Source: Hyphomicrobiales bacterium
GTDB lineage: Bacteria > Pseudomonadota > Alphaproteobacteria > Rhizobiales > JAJFHC01
Direction of reading: 5' to 3'
NCBI GenBank assembly: GCA_021775835.1
Contig: JAJFHC010000274.1
Coordinates: 1-52,200 of the forward strand
Length of the DNA stretch: 52,200 nt
The position numbers were made by a program, and so were the translations under genes. Positions 36,385-46,274 of this stretch are shown here, in pieces. The stretch's first letter is position 1. Each line of letters begins with the position of its first letter. Below the pieces are notes generated by a model. The model ran no database searches. It saw nothing but the letters and a program-made list of their open reading frames with translations, and was not told the DNA's origin.

Positions 36385-37193
36385 CGGCCATGAAAGATTA
36401 TTCGCCGAAGCATTTTCGCTGGGAAATGACAGGCGACGTGGCGACCGTCACGCTCAATCGTCCGGATCGAAAGAACCCGCTTACCTTTGAATCTTATGCG
36501 GAACTGCGTGACTGCTTTCGCGATCTCGTCTACGCCGACGATGTGTCTGCGGTCGTCATCAATGGGGAGGGCGGCAATTTCTGTTCCGGCGGTGATGTCC
36601 ACGAGATCATCGGACCGTTGCTCGACAAGGACATGAAGGGCCTGCTTCAGTTTACCAGGATGACGGGGGACCTGGTGAAGGCGATCCGCAATTGTCCTCA
36701 ACCCGTGATCAGCGCGATCGACGGCATTTGCGTCGGCGCCGGTGCTATGATTGCCCTGGCCTCGGACATGCGGCTCGGGACACCGGAAGCAAAGACCGCG
36801 TTCCTGTTCGTGCGTGTGGGACTTGCCGGTTGCGATATGGGCGCGTGTGCCATGCTGCCGCGTGTGATCGGGCAGGGACGGGCGGCCGAGCTGTTGTTCT
36901 CCGGGCGGTCCATGAGTGCAGACGAAGGTGAGCGCTGGGGTTTCTACAATCGGATCTGTTCAGGCGACGACGTTCTTTTGCAGGCACAATCGATGGCGGC
37001 CAAGCTCTCGGCAGGCCCCAACTTTGGACACATGATGACCAAGACAATGCTCAACCAGGAATGGAACATGACCCTCGATCAGGCGATTGAGGCCGAAGCC
37101 CAGGCCCAGGCCATCTGCATGCAGACCCGAGATTTCCGGCGGGCGTACGATGCGTTTGTGGCAAAGGAACGCCCGGCGTTCGAGGGAGACTGA
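36381..37193 (+). CDS. Enoyl-CoA hydratase/isomerase family protein
   Basis: A 270-aa crotonase. Its ATG overlaps the MarR stop. The oxyanion-hole segments are [11 protein letters not shown] and [33 protein letters not shown] is the variant seen in this pathway-specific subgroup in place of the usual GAGGT stretch. It is expected to hydrate or open the unsaturated cyclic CoA thioester. It is followed by an acyl-CoA dehydrogenase 4 bases later. Confidence 0.88.
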   Translation: MTAMKDYSPKHFRWEMTGDVATVTLNRPDRKNPLTFESYAELRDCFRDLVYADDVSAVVINGEGGNFCSGGDVHEIIGPLLDKDMKGLLQFTRMTGDLVKAIRNCPQPVISAIDGICVGAGAMIALASDMRLGTPEAKTAFLFVRVGLAGCDMGACAMLPRVIGQGRAAELLFSGRSMSADEGERWGFYNRICSGDDVLLQAQSMAAKLSAGPNFGHMMTKTMLNQEWNMTLDQAIEAEAQAQAICMQTRDFRRAYDAFVAKERPAFEGD

Positions 37194-37197
37194 ACTG

Positions 37198-38394
37198 ATG
37201 CCCGACCGTAGTTTTCTGACCTGGCCATTCTTCAATGAGAACCACCGCAAGTTGGCAGTGGGCCTTGACGCGTGGGCCAAAGCGGAAATCGATCCGTCGG
37301 AGGCCGGTGAAGACACTGTCGACGACGCGTGCCGGGGCCTGGTTGCGGGCCTGGCCAAAGGCGGCTGGCTTGGCTATGCCGTCTCGAAAGCCGGCGGCGG
37401 CAGGTTCGAAACTCTCGATGTGCGATCACTGTGCATCATTCGCGAAACTCTGAGCCGTCATAGCGGCTTGGCTGATTTTTCGTTTGCCATGCAGGGGCTG
37501 GGCAGCGGTCCGATTACGCTTGCCGGATCAGATGCACAAAGGGAGGCCTACCTGCCCGCCGTGCGCCGGGGCGAGAAGATCGCGGCCTTTGCACTCTCTG
37601 AGCCCGAGGCCGGTTCGGATGTGGCGGCTCTTGCCACGACAGCGCGCCGTGATGGCGAAACGTTTGTTCTGGACGGCACCAAGACCTGGATATCGAACGG
37701 CGGCATTGCAGATTACTACGTCGTGTTCGCCCGTACAGGCGAGGGCGAAGGCGCGCGTGGACTCTCGGCATTTATCGTCGACGCCGACACGCCAGGCCTC
37801 TCTGTCGCCGAGCGCATCCCGGTCATCGCGCCGCATCCGCTCGCAAGGCTGGAATTCTCGGATTGTGTTGTCCCCGCTGCAAACCTTCTCGGGAATCCCG
37901 GAGAAGGTTTCAAGATCGCCATGGCTACCCTCGACATTTTTCGCTCGACTGTGGGCGCTGCCGGATTGGGGTTTGCGCGCCGGGCGATGGATGAAAGCCT
38001 TGCAAGAGCCACGAACCGGAAGCTTTTCGGTGCACCGCTTGGGGATCTGCAACTGGTACAGGGCATGATCGCCGACATGGCGGTGGAGATCGATGCGGCG
38101 GCTCTGCTGGTTTATCGGTCGGCCTGGGCAAAGGACTCCGGTACCCCCCGGGTGACACGGGAGGCGGCGTCGGCAAAACTGTACGCTACCGAAGCCGCTC
38201 AGTCGGTCATCGACCGCGCCGTTCAGATTCAAGGCGGGCACGGTGTCGTCAGCGGCAACCCGGTTGAACGACTCTATCGGGAGATCCGTGCGCTGCGGAT
38301 TTATGAAGGCGCTTCGGAAGTTCAGAAAGTGATCATTGCCCGGCAGGTGTTGGCCGATGCCGCGGTGACTTTGCAGGATAGCCCAGGAGATTGA
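37198..38394 (+). CDS. Acyl-CoA dehydrogenase family protein
   Basis: A 398-aa flavoprotein. ATG 37198 follows GAGGGAG. Conserved features are [35 protein letters not shown], the helix [33 protein letters not shown] and the C-terminal catalytic Glu region [11 protein letters not shown]. It would desaturate the cyclic acyl-CoA using ETF as electron acceptor. The next gene starts at the adjacent ATG, 38396. Confidence 0.92.
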   Translation: MPDRSFLTWPFFNENHRKLAVGLDAWAKAEIDPSEAGEDTVDDACRGLVAGLAKGGWLGYAVSKAGGGRFETLDVRSLCIIRETLSRHSGLADFSFAMQGLGSGPITLAGSDAQREAYLPAVRRGEKIAAFALSEPEAGSDVAALATTARRDGETFVLDGTKTWISNGGIADYYVVFARTGEGEGARGLSAFIVDADTPGLSVAERIPVIAPHPLARLEFSDCVVPAANLLGNPGEGFKIAMATLDIFRSTVGAAGLGFARRAMDESLARATNRKLFGAPLGDLQLVQGMIADMAVEIDAAALLVYRSAWAKDSGTPRVTREAASAKLYATEAAQSVIDRAVQIQGGHGVVSGNPVERLYREIRALRIYEGASEVQKVIIARQVLADAAVTLQDSPGD

Positions 38395-38395
38395 A

Positions 38396-40014
38396 ATGCT
38401 TGGACCAACCGCTCACACCGACACTTTTGCGCGCGACAATCTGCCCGCATCTGATTTGTGGCCCGACCTGATTCTCGACCGGCCGGAATACCAGTATCCT
38501 GATCACATCAATGTCGCCGTTGAGCTGACAGACCGCAACGTGGAAGCCGGTCACGGTGATCGCTTTGCTCTGGTCGGCAACGGACGCAAACGGACATACC
38601 GGGAGCTTGCGGACTGGTCGAACCGGATCGCCCGGGCGCTGGTGGAAGATTTCGGCGTCGAGCCCGGCAACCGTGTTCTGATCCGTTCGGGCAACAACCC
38701 GGCCATGGTTGCCGCCTGGCTGGGAGCCACCAAGGCCGGTGCGGTGGTCGTCAACACAATGCCGATGTTGCGGGCATCGGAACTCTCCAAGATTGTCGAT
38801 AAGGCAGAGGTAGAGTTGGCCCTGTGCGATACCCGTTTGGCCGACGAGATGGAACGGTGCGCCAGCGACAGTCGGTTTCTGAAACGCGTCGTGCTTTTCG
38901 ACGGCAGCCGCAATCACGAGGCTGAACTGGATGAAGTGGCGCTCGGCAAGCCAACGTCGTTTGATGCGGTCAAGACAGGACGGGACGATGTCGCCCTGCT
39001 GGGCTTCACGTCCGGCACACCGGGCAACCGAAGGCGACCATGCATTTCCACCGTGATGTCCTGGCGATTGCCGATGGTTACGCCAGGTCCGTTCTGGGCG
39101 TCACACCGGATGATGTTTTTGCTGGATCGCCACCGCTTGCCTTCACTTTCGGCCTCGGTGGTCTGGCGGTCTTCCCCTTGCGTTTTGGTGCCACCGCCAC
39201 GCTGCTGGAAGACGCGTCACCACCCAATCTGGTCAAGATCATAGACGCCCACAAGGTCACCATCTGCTTCACGGCACCAACCGCCTACCGGGCCATGATG
39301 GGTGCCATGGACGACGGCGCGGATCTCTCCAGCTTACGGCTGGCGGTCTCTGCCGGTGAGACTCTACCGGCACCCGTCTTCAAGGACTGGGTCGCAAAAA
39401 CCGGTGTGCCGATCCTCGATGGTATCGGTGCTACGGAAATGCTGCATATATTCATCACCAACACGCCCGATGACCACAAGCCCGGTGTTACTGGCAAGCC
39501 GGTTGTCGGATATGAAGCACGGGTGGTGGACGACGACATGAACGACATGCCGAATGGCCAGGTTGGCAATCTGGCGGTGCGGGGCCCGACCGGTTGCCGC
39601 TATATGGCCGATGACCGGCAGGCGGGATATGTGCGCGATGGCTGGAACCTGACAGGGGATGCCTTCTTTGAAGATGACGACGGGTACTTTCATTTTGCCG
39701 CACGTACCGACGACATGATCATCTCATCGGGCTACAATATTGCCGGACCGGAAGTGGAGGCGGCGCTGTTGGCTCATGAGGCGGTAGGTGAGTGCGCGGT
39801 GATCGGTGTCGATCACGAGGAACGCGGCCAGATCGTCAAGGCGTTCGTGGTGCCCGTATCAGGATACGCGGGAGATGTAGAACTGATCAAAGACCTGCAG
39901 GATCATGTTAAACAGATTATCGCTCCGTACAAATACCCACGTGCCGTGGAGTTCATAAGCGAACTGCCCAAAACCCAGACCGGCAAAGTTCAGCGCTTCA
40001 AACTCAAGGAGTGA
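38396..40014 (+). pseudogene. Aryl-CoA (2-aminobenzoate-CoA) ligase, one-base frameshift
   Basis: An AMP-binding benzoate-CoA-ligase-like gene in two frames. ATG 38396 to about 39017 reads correctly up to LLGFTSGT; the frame then turns into arginine-rich nonsense. The continuation starts at about 39020 with KATMHFHRDV and runs to 40014, ending with the catalytic lysine motif QTGKVQRFKLKE. Loss of one base near 39016-39022 in ACAACCGGG (now ACACCGGG) accounts for the shift and hits the ATP-binding motif TSGTTG-x-PK. Everything else is intact, so the mutation is recent or a base-calling error. The product would activate anthranilate to its CoA ester, the entry step of the pathway. Confidence 0.82.
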
Positions 40015-40065
40015 AGCGCCACTCTGCTCTGAACGCCCCATGGGGCAAGAAACAGGACACAGATC

Positions 40066-40458
40066 ATGGAACAACTGAACCCGTCACATTGGAAGCGGCC
40101 ATCGGGATATTCAAACGGGATAGCCGCCGAAGGGCGCATGGTCTTCGTGGCAGGCCAGATCGGCTGGAACCACAATTGCGAGTTTCAGACCGACGACTTT
40201 GTCGGACAGGTCGAGCAGACCCTGCATAACACCGTGGCAATCCTGGCTGAAGGTGGTGCTGGACCTGAACACATCGCCCGCATGACCTGGTACGTGGTCG
40301 ACAAGCAGGAGTACCTGTCAAACCTGGAAAACATCGGAGATGCGTATAAACGGATCATCGGCAAGGTCTTTCCGGCAATGGCGCTGGTGCAGGTGGTAGC
40401 ACTGGTGGAGGACCGTGCCCGGGTCGAGATCGAGACGACGGCTGTGGTCCCGATTTAG
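40066..40458 (+). CDS. RidA-family enamine/imine deaminase (anthranilate operon)
   Basis: A 130-aa RidA protein. ATG 40066 lies 49 bases after the ligase. The conserved residues are in MVFVAGQIGW, RMTWYVVDKQEYL, FPAMALVQVVAL and the ligand-binding Arg/Glu of RARVEIETTAV. RidA proteins hydrolyse enamines and imines to ketones and ammonia. The monooxygenase/reductase product of this pathway is itself an enamine, so this gene is likely to remove the amino nitrogen. It is the last gene of the operon. Confidence 0.88.
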   Translation: MEQLNPSHWKRPSGYSNGIAAEGRMVFVAGQIGWNHNCEFQTDDFVGQVEQTLHNTVAILAEGGAGPEHIARMTWYVVDKQEYLSNLENIGDAYKRIIGKVFPAMALVQVVALVEDRARVEIETTAVVPI

Positions 40459-40576
40459 GCGCACTGTCTTCCGGGGCAGACCCCCTCCAAAAAAGCGGGT
40501 AGTTGCTCGCGTTGACTGAGGAAGGCAGCTGAACCAGCGGATTCCTGCCCGGGAATTGACCACTTGCAAGCCCAAC

Positions 40577-40693
40577 GATTGTCATCTTTGACAGAGCGAA
40601 AGCGACGTCGAAGATGACAATCATCCCGGTTTTATTTTGGAGCCGGGCGATTGGATTCTCGTCCTCGCTGTTCGCTCAGACAAGAATGACGAT
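40577..40693. repeat. REP-like palindromic intergenic element
   Basis: Three successive inverted repeats. GATTGTCATCTT (40577-40588) pairs perfectly with AAGATGACAATC (40611-40622). CCCGG (40625-40629) pairs with CCGGG (40643-40647). ATTCTCGTCC (40655-40664) pairs with AGACAAGAAT (40678-40687), 8 of 10. The pattern GTCATCCCGG ... GAATGACGAT resembles dispersed palindromic elements common in alphaproteobacterial spacers. It may also act as the operon terminator. Confidence 0.5.
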
Positions 40694-40748
40694 CTCCTGG
40701 TTTGGGCCACCGTCTCATGAAAGTGAATGAACGTTCTTTCTGTCTGTG

Positions 40749-40771
40749 AAAAAATGATTTGATTTTTCATA
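40749..40771. promoter_or_regulatory. Palindrome upstream of the XRE-cupin gene
   Basis: TGAAAAA and TTTTTCA are perfect 7-base arms separated by 9 bases, ending 43 bases before ATG 40815. This is a candidate autoregulatory operator for the encoded XRE-family protein. Confidence 0.45.
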
Positions 40772-40814
40772 CTTTCGCCTCCAATGTCCTGATTGTTCAG
40801 GGCGAGGTGAGACC

Positions 40815-41423
40815 ATGTCTACCGTTGAGACAATTGAGGCACCGGTGGAAGAAACAGCCGACGACGGCGGCATTGCCGCGTCTATCGGCAGTGATCTGCG
40901 TGCCCTCCGCAAATCCAAAGGTCTGACGCTTTCCGAACTGGCATTGGCCACAGGGCGTTCCGTCGGTTATCTGAGCCAGGTGGAACGCGGCCTCTCATCC
41001 GTTTCAATCCAGGATCTGCGTAAGCTTGCCAATGTGTTTGGCGTGCCTCTGGGCTGGTTCCTGGCGCAGGACAATGCGCCGGAAGAAGAACGTGGGCACA
41101 TCGTGCGTGCCGATGCACGTCGGCGGATCGGCAGCGAGGAGAGCGGGCTCGTCGAAGAGTTGCTGTCGCCTGATCTTGGCGGTGCCTTCGAAATGTTCCG
41201 CAGTGTGTTCCTGCCAGGCGCTGAATTGCCCGAAGACGGTTTCCGCGAAACCGAGGAGGCCGGCTATGTGGTTGCTGGCGAGCTCGAGTTGTGGATCGAC
41301 GACACCCATTTCCATCTGAAGCCGGGCGACAGTTTCCGCCTGGATCATGAAACCCATCGCTGGCGCAATCCTGGCACCGAATCGTGTGTGGTGATCTGGG
41401 TGATTTCGCCGCCCGTCTATTAA
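40815..41423 (+). CDS. XRE-family regulator with cupin domain
   Basis: A 202-aa two-domain regulator. The HTH (about 22-80) is LRALRKSKGLTLSELALATG, then SVGYLSQVERGLSSVSIQDL. The C-terminal cupin (about 125-200) has AGYVVAGELELWID and LKPGDSFRLDHETHRWRNPG. The cupin should sense a small metabolite. It lies 11 bases before a dimethylglycine-dehydrogenase-like gene, a usual arrangement for methylated-amine catabolic operons, so it likely controls them. Confidence 0.9.
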   Translation: MSTVETIEAPVEETADDGGIAASIGSDLRALRKSKGLTLSELALATGRSVGYLSQVERGLSSVSIQDLRKLANVFGVPLGWFLAQDNAPEEERGHIVRADARRRIGSEESGLVEELLSPDLGGAFEMFRSVFLPGAELPEDGFRETEEAGYVVAGELELWIDDTHFHLKPGDSFRLDHETHRWRNPGTESCVVIWVISPPVY

Positions 41424-41434
41424 GAGAGGATGTA

Positions 41435-43906
41435 ATGAAAGACTTTCCAAGCCAGGCCCGTGCGGTCATCATCGGCGGCGGCGTTGTCGGATGTTCGCTG
41501 GCCTATCACCTGGCCAAGCTGGGCTGGACCGATGTGGTTCTGCTTGAACGCAAGCAGCTGACCTCCGGCACCACCTGGCATGCGGCCGGTCTGATCGGCC
41601 AGTTGCGGGCGACCGCCAACATGACCCAGCTTGCGAAGTACTCAGCGGAACTCTACGGCTCCCTGGAAGCTGAAACGGAAGTTGCAACCGGCTTCCGCCA
41701 ACACGGATCGCTGGGGGTGGCGATTTCCGATGCCCGTCTTGAAGAGTTCAAACGCGGGGCGTCGATGGCCAAGACATTCGGCCTTGAAGCTGAAATGCTT
41801 TCGCCGGATGAATGCAAGCAGGCCTATCCGTTTCTCAATCTCGATGGTGTCCATGGCGGGGTGTTCCTGCCCAAGGACGGCCAGGCCGACCCCTCCAATA
41901 TTACCCATGCGCTGGCTAAGGGCGCACGCAACCGCGGCGTTAAGGTTTTTGAGCACACCAAGGTCACGGCAATCCACCAGAAGGATGGCCGGGTAACGGG
42001 CGTTTCGACCGACAAGGGCGACATCACGGCCGACTACGTGGTCAACTGCGCGGGCATGTGGGGACGTGAGGTCGGACAGATGGCCGGCGTCAACGTGCCG
42101 CTTCAGGCGTGCGAACATTTCTACATCGTGACCGAGGCGATTTCCGAATTGCCCGGTGGACTGCCAGTCCTGCGGGTGCCCGACGAGTGCGCCTATTACA
42201 AGGAAGACGCCGGCAAGATTCTTCTGGGTGCGTTTGAGCCCAATGCCAAGCCCTGGGGCATGGACGGCATTCCCGACGACTTCTGCTTCGATCAGTTGCC
42301 GGAAGATTTCGAGCAGTTTGAACCGATCCTCGAAAAAGCGGTTAACCGCATGCCGCTTCTGGAAACCGCCGGCATTCATACATTTTTCTGCGGTCCGGAG
42401 AGTTTTACGCCAGACGACCGCTATCTGTTAGGCGAAGCACCGGAAGTGAAGAACTTCTTTGTTGCGGCGGGCTTCAATTCGGTCGGCATCCAGTCTGCCG
42501 GTGGGGCCGGCAAGGCGCTGGCGGAATGGATGGAAAGCGGCGAGCCGCCGTTCGACCTGTGGGATGTGGATATCCGGCGGATGATGCCGTTCCAGAACAG
42601 CAAGACGTTCCTGTTCGAACGCGCAAAAGAGTCGCTGGGCCTGCTTTATGCCGATCACTGGCCCTACCGGCAATACGAGACCGCCCGCGGTGTCCGCAAG
42701 TCGCCCCTGCACGAGCGACTTGAAGAAAGAGGCGCCTGTTTCGGCGAAGCCGCAGGCTGGGAACGGGCCAACTGGTTCCTGCCGGCTGATCAGGCAGCCG
42801 CCGGCAAACGGGCCGAGTACGAATACAGTTGGAAACGCCAGAACTGGTTCGACCACGCCGCAGCTGAGCACAAGGCCGTGCGCGAGAATGTCGGTCTGTT
42901 CGACATGACATCATTTGCCAAGTTTCGCGTCGAAGGGCGTGACGCCGAGGCTGTATTGCAACGTATCTGTGCCAACGACGTCGCGGTTGAGCCCGGCAAG
43001 ATTGTCTATACCCAATGGCTCAACGGCCGTGGCGGTATCGAAGCAGATCTGACCGTGACGCGGCTCAGCGAAACCGTGTTCCTGATCGTCACCGGTGCGG
43101 CGGTGGGTGCCCGCGACATGGCCTGGCTTAAACGGCATGTGCCCGATGATGCCCACTGCATTGTAACTGATATCACAAGCGCTGAATCCGTGATCTGTGT
43201 CATGGGGCCGAAGTCTCGTGACCTGCTTGCACCAATCGTTGATGCTGATCTTTCCAATGATGCATTCAAGTTCGGAACGGCACAGCAGATCGAGATTGGC
43301 ATGGGGCTGGCGCGAGCACACCGGATTACTTATGTGGGCGAACTGGGCTGGGAGATCTATGTGTCGACCGACATGGCGCGCCACGTATTTGATACAATCG
43401 CCGAACGCGGCGCCGAGTTCGATCTCAGGATGTGCGGCATGCACGTGCTCGACTCCTGCCGGATCGAGAAAGCCTTCCGGCATTTCGGCCACGACATTAC
43501 CGATGAAGATCACATCCTGGAGGCGGGCCTTGGTTTTGCGGTCAAAGTGGACAAGGCCGCGTCGCGTTACGGCGACTTCTTCGGTCGTGAAGCCGTGCTC
43601 AACAAGAAGCAGCAGGGCCTGTCCAAACGCATGATCCAATTCAAGCTCAAGGACGCCGAGCCGTTGCTTTATCACAACGAGGCAATCCTGCGGGACGGCA
43701 AGATTGTCGGCCGTCTGACGTCCGGCAACTATGGTCACCACCTGGGCGGGGCAATCGGGCTCGGGTACGTGGATTGCGAAAAGGGCGAAAGCGCGGAGTC
43801 GATTCTGGGCTCGCGATATGAAATTGAAATTGCCTGCGAAACGTTTGAAGCCGAAGCAAGCCTGCGGCCGCTCTACGACCCGAAGTCCGAGCGGGTCAAG
43901 GCTTGA
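41435..43906 (+). CDS. FAD-dependent dimethylglycine/sarcosine dehydrogenase-like protein
   Basis: An 823-aa flavoprotein. ATG 41435 follows AGAGAGGA. The N-terminal DAO domain (about 8-370) has AVIIGGGVVGCSLAYHLAKL and the linker THR-like GTTWHAAGLIGQLR. An FAO_M segment follows. The C-terminal GcvT-type folate-binding domain (about 440-820) has VGLFDMTSFAKFRVEG, GRGGIEADLTVTRL, ITYVGELGWEIY and GRLTSGNYGHHLGGAIGLGY. Members of this group oxidatively demethylate N-methyl amino acids and pass formaldehyde to tetrahydrofolate. The exact methylamine substrate is unknown. Confidence 0.9.
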   Translation: MKDFPSQARAVIIGGGVVGCSLAYHLAKLGWTDVVLLERKQLTSGTTWHAAGLIGQLRATANMTQLAKYSAELYGSLEAETEVATGFRQHGSLGVAISDARLEEFKRGASMAKTFGLEAEMLSPDECKQAYPFLNLDGVHGGVFLPKDGQADPSNITHALAKGARNRGVKVFEHTKVTAIHQKDGRVTGVSTDKGDITADYVVNCAGMWGREVGQMAGVNVPLQACEHFYIVTEAISELPGGLPVLRVPDECAYYKEDAGKILLGAFEPNAKPWGMDGIPDDFCFDQLPEDFEQFEPILEKAVNRMPLLETAGIHTFFCGPESFTPDDRYLLGEAPEVKNFFVAAGFNSVGIQSAGGAGKALAEWMESGEPPFDLWDVDIRRMMPFQNSKTFLFERAKESLGLLYADHWPYRQYETARGVRKSPLHERLEERGACFGEAAGWERANWFLPADQAAAGKRAEYEYSWKRQNWFDHAAAEHKAVRENVGLFDMTSFAKFRVEGRDAEAVLQRICANDVAVEPGKIVYTQWLNGRGGIEADLTVTRLSETVFLIVTGAAVGARDMAWLKRHVPDDAHCIVTDITSAESVICVMGPKSRDLLAPIVDADLSNDAFKFGTAQQIEIGMGLARAHRITYVGELGWEIYVSTDMARHVFDTIAERGAEFDLRMCGMHVLDSCRIEKAFRHFGHDITDEDHILEAGLGFAVKVDKAASRYGDFFGREAVLNKKQQGLSKRMIQFKLKDAEPLLYHNEAILRDGKIVGRLTSGNYGHHLGGAIGLGYVDCEKGESAESILGSRYEIEIACETFEAEASLRPLYDPKSERVKA

Positions 43907-43963
43907 GTTCCTAGAGAGACAACCACAACGGATCATCACCGAGACGGTCATGAGGAGATTAAC

Positions 43964-45541
43964 ATGAGCGCGACATCGACCAAGACAGAAGGACGCAGGC
44001 GGGGAGGGCGTGACGCCCGCAGGACCTTGAGGGCACAACCGTTGGCGGACGATGTCGCGCCGATCCGTGCCGGCATGGAAGGGGGGCGGTTCAAACCTCT
44101 AGATGAAGCTGCCCTTAAGCGGATCGATCATGCAGTGTTTCAGGTGCTGGAAGAGATCGGTTTTGCCGATGCCATCCCATCGTGCATCGAGGCTGTGGTT
44201 GCCAAGGGCGGAATCTATGGCGACGATGGCCGGCTGCGGTTCCCGCGCAAGCTCGTGGAAGATACCATCGCCATGGCTGCGCGTAATTTTCCGCTCTGCG
44301 CACTCGATCCCAAGCACGACATCTGGCCCCAGGGGCGAAAGGTTCATTACGGCACTGCCGGTGCGGCGGTGCATGTCGTGGACATCGAGAATCGCGAGTA
44401 CCGCGAGTCGTTCCTCCAGGATATCTACGATGCGGGGCGGATTGTAGATACCTGTGACAACATCCACTTTTTTCAAAGGCCGATGGTGGCCCGCGACTTG
44501 GTCGACCCGCGTGACCTCGACATCAATACGGTCTACGCCGCTCTTTCGGCAACCAACAAGCATGTGGGCACCTCGTTCACCCTGCCTGAATATGTGGAAG
44601 AGGCTATTGCCATGTTGCATGTCATCGCGGGCGGTGAGCAGGCCTGGCGGGCGCGGCCGTTTGTTTCCAATTCGAACTGTTTTGTCGTGCCACCGCTGAA
44701 ATTTGCCGAAGACGCCTGTGGCGTCCTGGAGGCTTGTGTCCAGGGCGGCATGCCGGTTCTTCTCTTGTCAGCCGGCCAGGCCGGTGCCACGGCGCCGGCG
44801 GCGATTGCCGGCGCGGTCGTGCAGGCGACAGCCGAGGTGTTGGCCGGTCTGGTCTACGTGAATGCCATTGCACCGGGTCATCCGTGCATTTTCGGAACCT
44901 GGCCATTTGTCTCTGATTTGAGGACAGGCGCCATGTCGGGTGGGTCCGGCGAGCAGGCTTTGTTGACGGCAGCGTGTGCCCAGATGGCGCAATTTTATGA
45001 TCTGCCCGGTGGATCGGCTGCGGGCATGGCGGACTCCAAATTGCCTGACGCGCAGTCTGGGTACGAGAAAGGCATCACGGACGTGATGGCTGGACTTGCC
45101 GGGCTCAACATGGTCTACGAATCCGCGGGAATGCATGCATCGCTGCTCGGCTTCTGCTTGGAAAGCCTGATCATCGACAACGACATGCTGTCCCAGGCAT
45201 TGCGGTGCGTCCGCGGCATTGAAGTTACCGACGAGACCTTGTCTGTAGAAACGATGCGGCAGGTTTGTACCGAAGGGCCGGGGCATTATCTGGGGCACGA
45301 GCAGACACTGGGTCTGATGCAGACGGAATACGTCTACCCAAAGATCGCCGACCGCTCGAGCCCGAAGGAATGGCTGGAGCTCGACAAACCAGACATTCTG
45401 CAGCGCGCGATTGTGCGCAAACGGGAAATCCTCGAAAACCATTTCCCGGAGCATATTCCCGCAAGCGTCGACCGGGCCCTGCGCGAGCAGTTCAACATCG
45501 TGTTGCCGCGTGAAGCCATGAGACCAAAACGTCCGACTTAA
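43964..45541 (+). CDS. MttB-family (trimethylamine methyltransferase-like) protein, non-pyrrolysine
   Basis: A 525-aa MttB-superfamily protein. ATG 43964 follows GAGGAG. Conserved features are GTAGAAVHVVDIENREYRES, LSATNKHVGTSF, MPVLLLSAGQAGATAPA, GTWPFVSDLRTGAMSGGSGE and GLAGLNMVYESAGMHASLL. The frame is continuous with no in-frame TAG, so it does not use pyrrolysine. Non-pyrrolysine MttB homologues transfer methyl groups from quaternary amines such as glycine betaine, proline betaine or carnitine to a corrinoid protein. No corrinoid-protein gene is adjacent, so the methyl acceptor is unclear. Confidence 0.9.
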   Translation: MSATSTKTEGRRRGGRDARRTLRAQPLADDVAPIRAGMEGGRFKPLDEAALKRIDHAVFQVLEEIGFADAIPSCIEAVVAKGGIYGDDGRLRFPRKLVEDTIAMAARNFPLCALDPKHDIWPQGRKVHYGTAGAAVHVVDIENREYRESFLQDIYDAGRIVDTCDNIHFFQRPMVARDLVDPRDLDINTVYAALSATNKHVGTSFTLPEYVEEAIAMLHVIAGGEQAWRARPFVSNSNCFVVPPLKFAEDACGVLEACVQGGMPVLLLSAGQAGATAPAAIAGAVVQATAEVLAGLVYVNAIAPGHPCIFGTWPFVSDLRTGAMSGGSGEQALLTAACAQMAQFYDLPGGSAAGMADSKLPDAQSGYEKGITDVMAGLAGLNMVYESAGMHASLLGFCLESLIIDNDMLSQALRCVRGIEVTDETLSVETMRQVCTEGPGHYLGHEQTLGLMQTEYVYPKIADRSSPKEWLELDKPDILQRAIVRKREILENHFPEHIPASVDRALREQFNIVLPREAMRPKRPT

Positions 45542-45549
45542 CAGGCCTG

Positions 45550-45587
45550 CCGGGGGAGACTGCCGTTGTCTGGAAAGACTCCCCCGG
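45550..45587 (+). terminator. Strong hairpin after the MttB gene
   Basis: CCGGGGGAG (45550-45558) and CTCCCCCGG (45579-45587) are perfect 9-base arms with a 20-base loop, starting 9 bases after the MttB stop. It probably ends or stabilises the methylamine transcript. A T-run is missing, so it is not a textbook intrinsic terminator. Confidence 0.5.
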
Positions 45588-45749
45588 ATCGATCCACGTG
45601 CACTGGTTTCTGAGTGCCGTTTCGCTGGGAAGTGCCTGAAACGCCACGGCAGATCGCCGGCTTGACCGAGATCAAGACTGGTAAGTCTGAAAATGTGCAT
45701 GATATGTTAAGGGCTGGCGGGATTGGTAAACAACGCTCGGAGTGAAGTG

Positions 45750-46016
45750 ATGAAAGCAGTAGCAGCACTGGCATTGGCAGGATGTCTGACGCTAGGCGCG
45801 TGTGCCACACCGGAACAGGAAGGTGCCCTGTTTGGCGGCGCGGTCGGCGCGACAATTGGTGGTTTGGCGGGTAACTCCGTAGGCAGCGCCATACTGGGTG
45901 GTGCTGTTGGTGCTCTTGCCGGAGCGGTTCTCGTGAATACCCATAAAGGCGGCCGTTGCACTTATCGGTACAAGGGAAAATATTACCGCGAGCGCTGTCG
46001 CAAACGCAGGCGTTGA
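45750..46016 (+). CDS. Glycine-zipper lipoprotein
   Basis: An 88-aa protein. ATG 45750 is preferred because the signal peptide MKAVAALALAGCLTLGAC then ends in a lipobox (L-T-L-G-A-C), the Cys being the acylation site. The middle is a glycine-zipper membrane segment (GGAVGATIGGLAGNSVGSA, then ILGGAVGALAGAVLV). The tail is very basic (KYYRERCRKRRR). Glycine-zipper lipoproteins (SmpA/17-kDa-antigen-like) associate with the outer membrane. It has no operon partner. Confidence 0.82.
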   Translation: MKAVAALALAGCLTLGACATPEQEGALFGGAVGATIGGLAGNSVGSAILGGAVGALAGAVLVNTHKGGRCTYRYKGKYYRERCRKRRR

Positions 46017-46198
46017 TGGAGCCTAGCTTGCATCGTCTCGTTCTTCCCCCTGACGGGTTTCAGATCAAGTGCCGCCGGTCGTACATTCTCTCGATCGGCG
46101 GTCGTCGTCACGGCGCAGAGATACGTCACAATGAACACTTGCGTGGCTGTCTCAAATCCGTATAAGAGTGCGCATTACATGGATCAGCGCCATGACGT

Positions 46199-46274
<76 letters not shown>

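Larger units (their letters stand above)
40459..40814. other. Intergenic region with REP-like element and operator
   Basis: A 356-base spacer between RidA and the XRE-cupin regulator. It holds a cluster of nested hairpins (40577-40693) and a palindrome before the regulator gene (40749-40771). No gene is visible. Confidence 0.6.

Noticed and set aside
43964..45541. Pyrrolysine (in-frame TAG) in the MttB homologue
   Set aside because: The frame is continuous to its TAA stop, so no amber readthrough is needed.
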